From positions 20,840 through 84,839 of the forward strand of contig CAZGCA010000014.1 in the NCBI GenBank assembly GCA_964524145.1: DNA of 64,000 nucleotides. Reading direction: 5' to 3'. Source of the DNA: CAZGCA01 sp964524145. Its GTDB lineage: Bacteria > Hydrogenedentota > CAZGCA01. The notes beneath the pieces are model-generated. The model searched no databases, was not told the origin of the DNA, and worked only from the letters and a program-made list of their open reading frames with translations. This document shows, one piece after another, positions 36,301 to 43,662 of the stretch. A program made the position numbers and the translations under genes. Numbering within the stretch: the stretch's first letter is position 1; each line of letters begins with the position of its first letter.

Positions 36301-37849
36301 CGGCCGATATCTCGTTGTTCGGGTTTATCACATAGGCGATGACCTTCGCCACCGGAACCATGTGATGCGTAGCCTGGAACACAATCTGCGTGTCGCGTGT
36401 TGCGCATGAGACGAGTGTGCGGCCGGACGCGAACAGGTCACAGTACACGGTTGCGTCGTTCGTTTTGAAGACGTCAATGACCACCGTATCGCCGACCTGT
36501 ATCGGCTCGGCCGACGCACGGCGCAGATGCAGAAAGCTCGACGTTGGTGAGTAGGCCGCGTAAATCGTCAACCACGCGTCAGACGTGCGGCCGCCTTCGC
36601 TGACCAGGGACCCTATCGTTGCCTCGACGGCATCTTCGGGCGTGTCAAACGACACCTGCGCGATGCCGCCCGAAGTCGTGACAATTTCGTGTTGCTCGCT
36701 GAGCGTGCCCCACGACCCGTCGAGGAATTGTGCCGTGACGTCTGCATCGACGTCCACCGGCTCGCCGTCAGGCGTTTCCGCAACGACAAGCACTTCGAAC
36801 GGCAATCCCGGCGTTATGACAGGCGACGCTGCAATAAGCTGAATCTGAACGGGCGACTCCACTATCTTGAGAAGCTTCGTGGTCTTTTCTTCGTGACCCG
36901 ACGTGTCGGTCACGGTGACATCGAGCGTTGCGCTCCCCGCGCCGCCTGCGCCCGGTGTACCGCTTACGTATCCCGTGGCGGGAAGCTCGAAATCCACGGT
37001 CCCGTCCGAGAGCGCTCCGGTGTAGACGGCATATTCCTCCCAGACACCAACGTAGCGGCTCGCCACCACTTGGACGGTCCCGTCGACCGGTTTGCCAAAG
37101 AAGTAGTCCGCGCTCACCGTGCCCACTATCTCTTCGTCAACCAGGAAGTAGTCGCGTCCGGTGCTGACCCCGACGTCGAACCTGGGCAGCACATATTTCT
37201 CGACACGCACGTCTACAGAGCTTGATGCGGACCCGGATTTCGCTGAGATCTTCCACGTGCCGAAGTTCAGCTCCGTTGCGAGGTCGAGCTCGAACGGTGC
37301 GACGCCGAACGCGTTTGACGTCAGCTCCTCCCTGAATATCCTGACACCTTTCCCGTCGGTAATATCGACCTCGACCTCGGTGGCGGCCGGCCGCAGCTCG
37401 TTGGTGAGCAGCAGCACGCGACCATGGATCGTCTGGCCCGGCTTATAGATGGGCTTGTCAGTCTCGATCAGAACGACGGGCATCGCGCGCACCTCCACCT
37501 CGGCTTCCAGCGGTACGCCGACCGTCGATGACTGAACCACGAGCGCGTACACACCCGGCTCGACACCCGGCACGCGCCACGACACAGAGACATGGCCGTC
37601 GGGACCCGTCACCACCTGGAACAGATTGACCGCCGTTCCCGAGTCCGTCGGTCGCAAGGAGCCCCTGACAGGGACGTTCGCAGGGCTTTGGTCGACTGCA
37701 CTCACCGTGGTGATGGTAACCGATGCCGTACCTCCGGAATAGAGGATCTTCGGCGCAAGCACGACAATGTTCACCGGGTCGTCGCCGAACGCGGCGCCGG
37801 TCGAGCACAATAGGCCCACCAAGAGCAGCAATATGGTTACTCTGGACAT
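33341..37849 (-). CDS. Secreted thioester alpha-2-macroglobulin with TSP3 repeats and C-terminal dockerin
   Basis: 1502-residue exported protein (signal 1-24). The N-terminal half holds macroglobulin-type beta domains (ETDKPIYKPGQTI is the conserved MG1-2 hallmark), a glycine-rich bait-like stretch (about 630-660), the RQFFPETWLW and DSITTWRLHAVS segments of the C-terminal A2M half, and the thioester motif GCGEQN with Cys892. The alpha-alpha barrel and a receptor-binding-like domain follow, then TSP3 repeats (about 1370-1440) and a dockerin with DINGDGAANAID and DSNGDERVDATD loops. Such proteins trap proteases covalently. It lacks the PbpC partner and lipobox common for YfhM-type bacterial homologs. 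ATG 37849 has AGAGGAGCG upstream; ATG 38008 has no ribosome site. Confidence 0.9.
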   Translation of the reverse strand: MSRVTILLLLVGLLCSTGAAFGDDPVNIVVLAPKILYSGGTASVTITTVSAVDQSPANVPVRGSLRPTDSGTAVNLFQVVTGPDGHVSVSWRVPGVEPGVYALVVQSSTVGVPLEAEVEVRAMPVVLIETDKPIYKPGQTIHGRVLLLTNELRPAATEVEVDITDGKGVRIFREELTSNAFGVAPFELDLATELNFGTWKISAKSGSASSSVDVRVEKYVLPRFDVGVSTGRDYFLVDEEIVGTVSADYFFGKPVDGTVQVVASRYVGVWEEYAVYTGALSDGTVDFELPATGYVSGTPGAGGAGSATLDVTVTDTSGHEEKTTKLLKIVESPVQIQLIAASPVITPGLPFEVLVVAETPDGEPVDVDADVTAQFLDGSWGTLSEQHEIVTTSGGIAQVSFDTPEDAVEATIGSLVSEGGRTSDAWLTIYAAYSPTSSFLHLRRASAEPIQVGDTVVIDVFKTNDATVYCDLFASGRTLVSCATRDTQIVFQATHHMVPVAKVIAYVINPNNEISADTLPFEVSMDDAAGLEASFDVDEAIPGEPVQVALQADTEAMVGISIVDESVYALNEGRLNLGAVFNELERRFMQPQAEAHPHIGTYGAYDVFEDAGVQVLASGDFDIPEGTDFSWRGGGGIWIDVDMDGAPEFGGAVPAPGSGQNEVDDGLAEVTRVRQFFPETWLWTPDLLTETDGTATIDLTAPDSITTWRLHAVSTSENGLGIAETQLPVFQEFFGEPDLPYAVTRGEQFPVRVQIFNYLETPQNVQVDLTDDDWFDLLESNTQTVSIGANSVGSAMFLIQPTLLGNNIVEVTLRSPERADAVRKELLVEPEGTKREDVTNGVLHAGDVLTLDTSMPPYMVPDSGKVLLSVTPSLVAQTINGVGDLLGMPYGCGEQNMIFFAPDVEVLRYLDATDQLRPEVQAEAEHYITVGYQRQLTFRHEDGSFSAFGESDDTGSLWLTAFVLGTFSGARDVHTIDETILSEAADWIESYQLGDGSWEPVGFICHTEMVGGMEGTYALTAFVTIALAEYSAASPGVLQNATDYLAGTLSSVNDNAYSLAIAALAFARLDASAASTAIDRLLELAIVDEAGIHWEPFDVETTAYAALALMQEQMPQANDAIKWIAAQRNSLGGFNSTQDTVMALKALMTAAMLQRRDVNLIVTATEADSENPGGGNMLAQFSVDSTNFDVLQVAELPLGSSIDLAASGSGEVNFQLVRRFNVLLSDQIICNDMQLDVEYDAQHVSVDDIVNVTVRVSYVGPGVSSGMLLVDVGVPTGFAPVQESLDALVSGGSVSRIEVAGRKVIIYIDDLPRETELTLAFQVNALFPVRAIIPDSKAYMYYKPEVRAEKKGAQISVELFDPDADYDGDGLPNGWEEEHGLDLNDPDGDNGPAGDGDGDGLSNVQEMGAGTRPDTADSDGDFAQDGWEFQAGTDPTNADEVPERVRGDINGDGAANAIDVQKTINQALGMPPADCDILADSNGDERVDATDIQSVINTALEI

Positions 37850-37946
37850 GGGATTCGCTCCTCTGAAGGACACGCGGAGCACTGAAAAGCCTCCCCGGTT
37901 ATCTGAAGACATTGCTGTTTCCAACCGCCTCACTCCACACATTGAG

Positions 37947-37976
37947 ATTATATCACTCGGTAGGGTCTGGCGGCAA
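37947..37976 (-). promoter_or_regulatory. Sigma-70-type promoter of the macroglobulin gene
   Basis: On the - strand TTGCCG (37976-37971) and a perfect TATAAT (37952-37947) are 18 bases apart. The start site would be near 37940, about 90 bases before ATG 37849. The -35 box is only a partial match. Confidence 0.5.
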
Positions 37977-38016
37977 GCATAAAGGTCGTTTTCACGGTAA
38001 CCATTCACTTACGGGA

Positions 38017-38087
38017 GTAGCGGAGGCTTCCAGCCTTCATAGAGATGCGCCTCGATTCTTGTTATGCAGGCTGGGAGCCTGCGCTAC
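38017..38087. repeat. REP-like imperfect inverted repeat
   Basis: Two 24-base arms, 38017-38040 (GTAGCGGAGGCTTCC...) and 38064-38087 (ending GCCTGCGCTAC), are near-perfect reverse complements with 4 differences, separated by 23 bases. Arms carry the GTAGCG-AGGCT-CCAGCCT core common in REP-type intergenic elements spread by RAYT transposases. It lies between two - strand genes. Confidence 0.65.
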
Positions 38088-38123
38088 AATCCTTTCCCTG
38101 CCAGACTGATGCGGGCGGGCCGA

Positions 38124-38861
38124 CTACTTCATCTTCCGGATGCGGACCTCGATACCCTCGACGTCTCTCAGCAGGTTCACGATTATTGACGTGTCCGTGT
38201 CGCTGAAGTGGTACGGGTACAGAATCTTTGGTTTGAACGCTTTGGCGGCGTCAGCGACCATCTCCGGCGTCATGGTGTAGGGCAGATTCATCGGCAGGAA
38301 CGCGATGTCGATATCTTTCAGCGATTTCATCTCCGGGGTGTTCTCGGTATCACCCGCGATGTAGATCCGCTTGTCGCCGAACGTCATCACGTACCCGTTA
38401 CCCACGCCTTTCGGGTGGAACGGCGTGCCGGGCCGCCGTTCATGGACGATGTTGTAGGCGGGAACGGCCTCGATTCTGAACCCTTTGACCACCTTTGTAT
38501 CCCCGTTCTTCATCACGATACCGCCCTTGACCTTCTTCGCGCACGCTTCTGTCATGACGACTTCCGTCTCATCGGTGCGCAACGTTTTGAGCGCCTTCGG
38601 GTCGAGATGGTCGGAGTGTTCGTGCGTCACGAGAACGAGATCGGCTTTCGGGAGATTCGTGTAATCCGCCTCCCGCGTAACCGGATCGACATGGACGACT
38701 TGCTCGCCGAAGGTGAAGATCAGCGAAGCATGCCCGATAAACGTGATCTCGAGATCGCCCGCCGACGTCTTGATAACGTCCGTCTCGAAGGTCTTTTCTG
38801 CAGCCGCCGTCAATGTTGCCGGCACCGCCAAAACCGCGAGCAAGCACAGCAGTCTGATCAT
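38124..38861 (-). CDS. Exported metallo-beta-lactamase-fold metal-dependent hydrolase (UlaG/UPF0173-like)
   Basis: 245-residue protein with a signal peptide (about 1-20, ending TAAAEK). The two-metal site is visible as THEHSDHLDPKAL, with FIGHASLIFTFG and IAGDTENTPEM giving the first strand and the later aspartate. UPF0173-like proteins are small hydrolases with varied or unknown substrates; most are cytoplasmic, so export is notable. ATG 38861 has AGAAGGAGGG upstream; the longer frame from 38915 would remove the signal peptide from the N-terminus. Divergent from the isomerase gene at 39112. Confidence 0.85.
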   Translation of the reverse strand: MIRLLCLLAVLAVPATLTAAAEKTFETDVIKTSAGDLEITFIGHASLIFTFGEQVVHVDPVTREADYTNLPKADLVLVTHEHSDHLDPKALKTLRTDETEVVMTEACAKKVKGGIVMKNGDTKVVKGFRIEAVPAYNIVHERRPGTPFHPKGVGNGYVMTFGDKRIYIAGDTENTPEMKSLKDIDIAFLPMNLPYTMTPEMVADAAKAFKPKILYPYHFSDTDTSIIVNLLRDVEGIEVRIRKMK

Positions 38862-39111
38862 TGGTTTCCCTCCTTCTGTTTGAGTTTCTTTCGGCAGAGT
38901 TCCCACATTCCCCAATCACAGCGATATCACACTCATCTTTATATCACAACACCCGGAAGACCGCAAGACCGTTGTCTGGTTCTCGCCGGAGCTCGTACTT
39001 GATCGTGAAAAACCATTGTGCTACTGTGCGGTACATTCAGCCAACGTCGCGTGCGCATTCCGCGGGTGTGTCGGCAGAGGGCGAGGGTAGTACAGGAGGA
39101 CTGGCAACGCG

Positions 39112-39972
39112 ATGAAACTGAGCTTCAGCACACTTTCATGTCCGGAATGGACGGTCGAGAAGATTGTCAGGGTTGCTGAGGAGTGCGGGTACGAAGGAGT
39201 CGAGATCCGGGGAATCCTGGGCGAATTTGACCTGCCGACGTGTCCCGAGTTCAGTCCCACCCGGATACAAGGCACAAAGGAGCTGTTCGCCGGTGCCGGG
39301 CTCGAGATTGTCTGTCTGGGTACGTCATCGAGCTTCCATTGGCCGGAGAAAGAGAAGGTCAGGGAGCAAGTCGAAAGTGCGAAGCGACACATCGACCTTG
39401 CGCAGGAGGTCGGCGCACGTATGATACGGGTGTTTGGCGATAGAATCCCGCCCGAGACGAACGAGGACAGGTGCGTCGAGCAGGTGGCGGACGCCATCCG
39501 CGAATTGTGCTCCTATGCCGCTGCCACTGGGACGACAGTCGCACAGGAAACGCATGGCGACTTCTCAGACACAACGCGACTTGCAACGGTGGCCGCTCTC
39601 GTCAGTTCGGAGCGTTATGGCGTGCTGTGGGACATACATCATCCGTACCGGTTTTTCGGTGAGCCTATCGACGAAACCCTGGGTCGAATACGGCAGCAAC
39701 TTGTCCACACGCATTTTCGGGACTGTGTGGTCATCGGTGAGGAATACGTTCGCGAACAGGGAAACTGTCGCTCCGTGCTCATCGGACAGGGCACATTGCC
39801 GATCCGCGAAATCCTGGCTCTCCTGAGGGACGGCGCGTACGACGGGTATCTCTCACTCGAATGGGAGAAAGCGTGGCGTCCGGAACTCGAGGAACCTGAA
39901 GTGGTCGTGCCGCACTATGCAGTCACCATGCGCGAGTATCTCGATGCCATGCACCGCACCGATGAATATTAG
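39112..39972 (+). CDS. Sugar phosphate isomerase/epimerase (xylose isomerase-like TIM barrel)
   Basis: 286-residue cytoplasmic protein of the AP endonuclease 2/IolE-like family. KLSFSTLSCPEWTVE opens the barrel; EECGYEGVEIRG, VAQETHGDFSDT, LWDIHHPYRFFGE and the closing YLSLEWEKAW supply metal-binding Glu, Asp and His positions. The reaction cannot be specified. GGAGG lies twelve bases before ATG 39112. A strong hairpin with a T run follows at 40083. Confidence 0.85.
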   Translation: MKLSFSTLSCPEWTVEKIVRVAEECGYEGVEIRGILGEFDLPTCPEFSPTRIQGTKELFAGAGLEIVCLGTSSSFHWPEKEKVREQVESAKRHIDLAQEVGARMIRVFGDRIPPETNEDRCVEQVADAIRELCSYAAATGTTVAQETHGDFSDTTRLATVAALVSSERYGVLWDIHHPYRFFGEPIDETLGRIRQQLVHTHFRDCVVIGEEYVREQGNCRSVLIGQGTLPIREILALLRDGAYDGYLSLEWEKAWRPELEEPEVVVPHYAVTMREYLDAMHRTDEY

Positions 39973-40082
39973 CCCCAATACGGTTCACTTAGGCGATTAG
40001 AAGCTGTAAGCCGCCAGGGTGCTGCCGATGAGGTCTTGGCTGCTATCTAATTGTCGTGGTTGGTGTAAGGAGACAAAACACA

Positions 40083-40117
40083 CGCCGCACCTTCCTCTTC
40101 CGAAGGTGCGGCGTTTT
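40083..40117 (+). terminator. Intrinsic terminator between convergent genes, probably bidirectional
   Basis: A perfect 12-base stem (CGCCGCACCTTC 40083-40094 with GAAGGTGCGGCG 40102-40113) with a 7-base loop is followed by TTTT on the + strand. On the - strand TGTGTTTTGT follows, so it can also end the PEP-CTERM transcript, whose stop lies about 55 bases away. Confidence 0.85.
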
Positions 40118-40167
40118 GCAGAGTTCCCAGGGCCCAAACGATGGGCCCCGTATATGAGTTATCGACC

Positions 40168-40947
40168 TTATCGTTTCTTCGTCGTGTAATATGCTACCAC
40201 GCCTGCAAGCCCGCCTCCCAGCAACAGAATGGTCGAAGGCTCAGGATTTGGGAACGTATCAACAGTCCCAAACAGGTTAATCGAGTCTATCCCCGACCAG
40301 TTTGTCAGGTGTATCCCTATCGGATCACCCGGAGCAAGCGGGTCCGCAAAAAGGTTCCGTGGGATCGCCGCCTCGACGAAGTAAGTGCCGGCGTATTCGA
40401 GGGATGAGTCGTAAGCGATCTCGAATATCCCGCTCCCCACGATCGTTGCCGGTCCGCCCATGATATCCGGGCTTCCCTGCCAGCCGTCCGGGAACTCGTA
40501 GTAAGACGTGGGCGATTGGACGCCGTCAAATAATACCCGGCCTGTGACAGAACTATTAGTGCGCAAAACCAACGCATAATTCAGTCCCGTCACTATACCG
40601 TGCTCTCCGACCTCCATGTCGCCGTCGATATCCATCATCAGGTCTCCCGCCCCCGAAGACGCCGGGTTGTAGGAAGTAACCGCAGCAACGTAGAAGTAGC
40701 TCTCGTCGTCGTCAAAATACAACGCTTCGTAATCATGGGGTTCCGAATATCCAACCGTGTCATACCCGCTCACCGCGTTGTGTTCTTCATAATCCGCCGT
40801 CGCCGAAGCAGACGGATTCCACCTGTGGAACGGGTCCACTCCCCAGTCCGATATGTCCCCGTCGATCTCGTACTTCAGGGCCAGTGCGGGCGAAGAGAAG
40901 AAAACAACCAAACAACACACAATCCCTAACCTCAACACGTAACGCAT
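40168..40947 (-). CDS. PEP-CTERM sorted surface protein with CBM9-like domain
   Basis: 259-residue exported protein: signal peptide (about 1-23), an extracellular domain with YEIDGDISDWG near its start and YFYVAAVTSY later, like CBM9/DOMON-type carbohydrate-binding sandwiches, and a C-terminal sorting signal NPEPSTILLLGGGLAGV, a transmembrane helix and a KKR tail. This is a standard exosortase substrate, and the enzyme is at 24782-25681. GGAGG is eight bases before ATG 40947; the ATG at 40953 is too close to it. Expression is probably from the sigma-54-type promoter at 41089-41104. Confidence 0.92.
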   Translation of the reverse strand: MRYVLRLGIVCCLVVFFSSPALALKYEIDGDISDWGVDPFHRWNPSASATADYEEHNAVSGYDTVGYSEPHDYEALYFDDDESYFYVAAVTSYNPASSGAGDLMMDIDGDMEVGEHGIVTGLNYALVLRTNSSVTGRVLFDGVQSPTSYYEFPDGWQGSPDIMGGPATIVGSGIFEIAYDSSLEYAGTYFVEAAIPRNLFADPLAPGDPIGIHLTNWSGIDSINLFGTVDTFPNPEPSTILLLGGGLAGVVAYYTTKKR

Positions 40948-41088
40948 CTTCATTTCCTCCTTAACTTCGGTGCCCTGCTACCTCAACTGCGGCTCCAACG
41001 AACGTATGTCCAGACTCTTCAACATGTTACGATTCAAGCTCCTCTTATGTGTGATGTAATCTGCCGTACACCACCGAGTTAGATGAAT

Positions 41089-41104
41089 TGCAACTCTTGT
41101 GCCG
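41089..41104 (-). promoter_or_regulatory. Sigma-54 (RpoN)-type promoter of the PEP-CTERM gene
   Basis: On the - strand CGGCAC-AAGAG-TTGCA matches TGGCAC-N5-TTGCA with one mismatch in the first base and keeps GG-N10-GC as GG/GC positions. The start site would be near 41077, giving a leader of about 130 bases before ATG 40947. Upstream dyads at 41142-41150 and 41181-41200 lie where enhancer-binding proteins normally sit. Confidence 0.7.
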
Positions 41105-41180
41105 GAGAAGGAAGTGCAAACACAACCTACTGTGTCAGAGCATGTTACATCCGCCACGTGCTTATGCCGGGAATTGAAGA

Positions 41181-41200
41181 ATGTTCATATTCTTGAACAT
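41181..41200. promoter_or_regulatory. Inverted repeat, candidate enhancer site
   Basis: ATGTTCA-N6-TGAACAT is a perfect 7-base dyad about 80 bases upstream of the sigma-54-type promoter. A smaller related dyad ATGT-T-ACAT is at 41142-41150. GAACATAA recurs at 26485-26492 above the other sigma-54-type promoter. Binding by a PrsR-like activator is inference. Confidence 0.5.
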
Positions 41201-41539
41201 AACATTTGTCTTCAGGGCCGCTGGCATCCATAATATATTGGGGTACAGTCGTTTACGGCAACCGCCCCGTTTCGGGCATGATGTTAATGCGATTCCACAA
41301 ACGCTGGAAAAATGGAACACCTCGCACGATCCAGATCAACGTTTCTGAGGGTGACTTTCTGGCGCGGCTAGCTTCGATTGATGGCTGCAGGTACGCTTCA
41401 AACACCATCCAGGACGCAGGGTCATGTCCCAAGCGCAGAGAATCTTCAGAGACACGATTTGCCCCGCAGAGATCGCATTGGGCGACCAGAGATGTCGGGA
41501 CGCTTGTCGGCTTCCGCTGAGCTCCGGCTCTCGTAGCCG

Positions 41540-41568
41540 TTGAGATGTTCAGCTTGATATGATACTAT
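41540..41568 (+). promoter_or_regulatory. Sigma-70-type promoter with overlapping palindrome
   Basis: TTGAGA (41540-41545) and TACTAT (41563-41568) are 17 bases apart, about 50 bases before TTG 41622. A perfect dyad CTTGATA-N6-TATCAAG (41553-41572) covers the -10 box, a natural repressor position. Confidence 0.45.
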
Positions 41569-41621
41569 CAAGCGTAGACGGCGCTGACGGCAGTATCCGA
41601 GTCCGTTTTTGGGAGGAAGGA

Positions 41622-42599
41622 TTGAAATTTTCGATTATCATACCGTGTCATAATGTCGCTGAGACACTAGAGACGTGTCTGGAATGCACGACTGCTCAAA
41701 CATATCGCGATTACGAGATCATAGTTGTGGATGATGCCTCGACTGATGCCACCGTTGAGGTAGCGAGGCGCTTCGATGTGAACTTGGTCGTTCTGGACAG
41801 CCAGGTGGGCGCTGGGGGAGCCCGAAACGCGGGCGCCGCCTGTGCGACGGGAGAGGTGTTGTTCTTCGTTGATGCAGACGTCAAGTTCTCTGCTGACGTG
41901 CTCGAGGCGTTGCGCCAGGTTTTTGAACGTAACCCCAACTGTCACGCGGTTGCCGGCATACCGGACAGAGTTCCCCTCGTGAGGGGGACCTTTCAGGATT
42001 TCACAGCACTCAGGTACAACTACCGGTTCACGAGAACCCCGACCAATTGCACATCTGTTCCGACTTGGTTTCTGGCCATGAAACGGGCGATGTTCGACGA
42101 AATCGGCGACTTCTCGGAGGAATTCAAAGGTGCGGGCGGGGAAGAGTACGATTTCGGATACCGGATGACCAAGAAAGGCTACAGTATCAGGCTTGAGAGG
42201 GGCATAGTCTTCACCCACCGTTATCCGCCTATGTGGCCGAAGCTGAGAACCTACTACCACCGCTCGATCATATTTGCGGGAATCTTGAGGCGTCGCAAAG
42301 CGTTCCAGAGCAGCGTGCTGACGTTTACCGAATTCTGCCGTACCGCGCTGGCACCGGCTATCCCCGTCCTGTGCCTGCTGACAAGGTCGCTGGTGGTGAC
42401 GGCAGTATGTGTTGTGGCCTGGTTTGCGCTCAATGTCAGGTTTTGGAACTTCGTGAAACGCGAACGCGGTTTGCGTTTCACCCTCGCTTGCCTTGGGATG
42501 GACTACCTCGTGTTTCTCTCGATGGCTGCCGGCGGCGTCATGGGTTTTGCCTCTTCTATCATCGGAAGGCAACATGAAGATGAAAAACCCCGTACGTGA
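41622..42599 (+). CDS. GT2 family glycosyltransferase with C-terminal membrane helices
   Basis: 325-residue inverting GT-A transferase. KFSIIIPCHN, VVDDASTDAT, the GGARNAGAACATGEVL stretch, FVDADVKF (DXD type) and the acceptor-site GGEEYDFGYRM are present. Three hydrophobic segments at the C-terminus (about 230-310) anchor it in the inner membrane. The start is a TTG at 41622 because GGGAGGAAGG stands five bases before it; the frame open to 41559 lacks a ribosome site. Its end overlaps the radical SAM gene by 26 bases. Confidence 0.88.
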   Translation: MKFSIIIPCHNVAETLETCLECTTAQTYRDYEIIVVDDASTDATVEVARRFDVNLVVLDSQVGAGGARNAGAACATGEVLFFVDADVKFSADVLEALRQVFERNPNCHAVAGIPDRVPLVRGTFQDFTALRYNYRFTRTPTNCTSVPTWFLAMKRAMFDEIGDFSEEFKGAGGEEYDFGYRMTKKGYSIRLERGIVFTHRYPPMWPKLRTYYHRSIIFAGILRRRKAFQSSVLTFTEFCRTALAPAIPVLCLLTRSLVVTAVCVVAWFALNVRFWNFVKRERGLRFTLACLGMDYLVFLSMAAGGVMGFASSIIGRQHEDEKPRT

Positions 42600-43650
42600 G
42601 TTCAAGTTTCTGCTCCAGCGGGGCTCCCCTGTCTACCTTTTGCTTGAACCCACAGCGCGGTGCGACAGCAGATGCCGCCATTGCTTCAACTGGAAACGTC
42701 AGGACAGTGCCGACCCTTCTGCCGAATTGACGCTTGGAGAGATAGAGCGGCTGTCACGCAGCATGAGGCACGTGAAGTATCTATCACTAACGGGCGGCGA
42801 GCCGACACTGAGAGACGACCTGCCGCAGATGTGCAGGACGTTCGCTCGCAACAACGACCTTCACGTGGCAAACCTGCACACGAACGGTGTCAACTCGAAA
42901 CGAACGGTCGAGGTGTTTCGTGGATGCATGGACGCGTGTCCCGACGTCCACTGGCGGGTGTGTCTGCCTGCCGACGATACGGGTGAGGCGATGGACAGAA
43001 TGCGCGGGGTACCGGATTGCGAGGGGAAACTGCGCGAGACTGTCCGGCAACTCAAAGAACTGAAGAAGCAGTTTCCGGGATTCTCGATAGAGGTTACCAC
43101 GACGATATCGCAACTCAACAAGCGAAACTTCTCGCGCACATGCGACTTCGTCGAGAGCCTCGACGTTGATGAACACATTCTCGCTCTCGTTCGGGGCACC
43201 CCGCGTGATCCTGCCGTCGCCGGTGTTGGGCTCGAGGAGTACGAGGAGATTGTCCGCGAGTTCGAGGACGTGCGGAAGGGCAAGACGCGTCGGCGAGGGC
43301 TGAAAGCTGCTGCCCTCGCGGCCCTTCAGAACATGACCACCCGGGAGTCGATCAAGTCTCTGCGCAATAAGCGGATGACGTATCCGTGCCGCGCTGGAAC
43401 ACGTGCCGTCAAGGTTACAAGCACCGGAGATGTGCTCGCATGTGAACTGATCGAGGAACCTATGGGGAACCTCCGGGATTTTGATTTCGACCTACCTGCG
43501 CTCATGAAATCTGAAAAGGCAGTGAACATAATTGACAGCATAAAGAACAACGAGTGTTATTGTTCATTCGAGTGTTTGATACCGGTCAATATGCTTTTCG
43601 ATCCGCGTGCATACCCGCGTTTGGCCGCCGAGGTTTTCCGGCTTCGGTAA
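42574..43650 (+). CDS. Radical SAM protein with SPASM-like C-terminal cysteines
   Basis: 358-residue [4Fe-4S] enzyme. The cluster motif CDSRCRHC (Cys30, Cys34, Cys37) is followed by LTGGEPTLR for SAM binding. C-terminal cysteines in YPCRAG, VLACEL and the CYCSFEC group look like a SPASM/Twitch auxiliary cluster. These enzymes modify peptides or small molecules, but no precursor peptide is visible nearby; the gene is wedged between a GT2 gene (26-base overlap) and a YfhO-like gene (12-base gap), so a sugar- or lipid-linked substrate is possible. ATG 42574 chosen because the frame above it lies inside the GT2 gene. Confidence 0.87.
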   Translation: MKMKNPVREFKFLLQRGSPVYLLLEPTARCDSRCRHCFNWKRQDSADPSAELTLGEIERLSRSMRHVKYLSLTGGEPTLRDDLPQMCRTFARNNDLHVANLHTNGVNSKRTVEVFRGCMDACPDVHWRVCLPADDTGEAMDRMRGVPDCEGKLRETVRQLKELKKQFPGFSIEVTTTISQLNKRNFSRTCDFVESLDVDEHILALVRGTPRDPAVAGVGLEEYEEIVREFEDVRKGKTRRRGLKAAALAALQNMTTRESIKSLRNKRMTYPCRAGTRAVKVTSTGDVLACELIEEPMGNLRDFDFDLPALMKSEKAVNIIDSIKNNECYCSFECLIPVNMLFDPRAYPRLAAEVFRLR

Positions 43651-43662
43651 CAGGACTCCAGT

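Larger units (their letters stand above)
40948..41621. other. 674-base regulatory region between PEP-CTERM gene and GT2 gene
   Basis: Contains the sigma-54-type promoter and upstream dyads of the PEP-CTERM gene and a sigma-70-type promoter for the GT2 gene. An open frame of 104 codons at 41206-41520 has no recognisable family feature and no convincing ribosome site; I do not call it. Confidence 0.6.

Noticed and set aside
34928..36409. 493-codon + strand frame inside the macroglobulin gene
   Set aside because: Antisense shadow of a gene with a thioester motif and continuous domain homology; no ribosome site or family match.
41206..41520. 104-codon frame upstream of the GT2 gene
   Set aside because: Starts inside the regulatory region, no recognisable feature, no convincing ribosome site.
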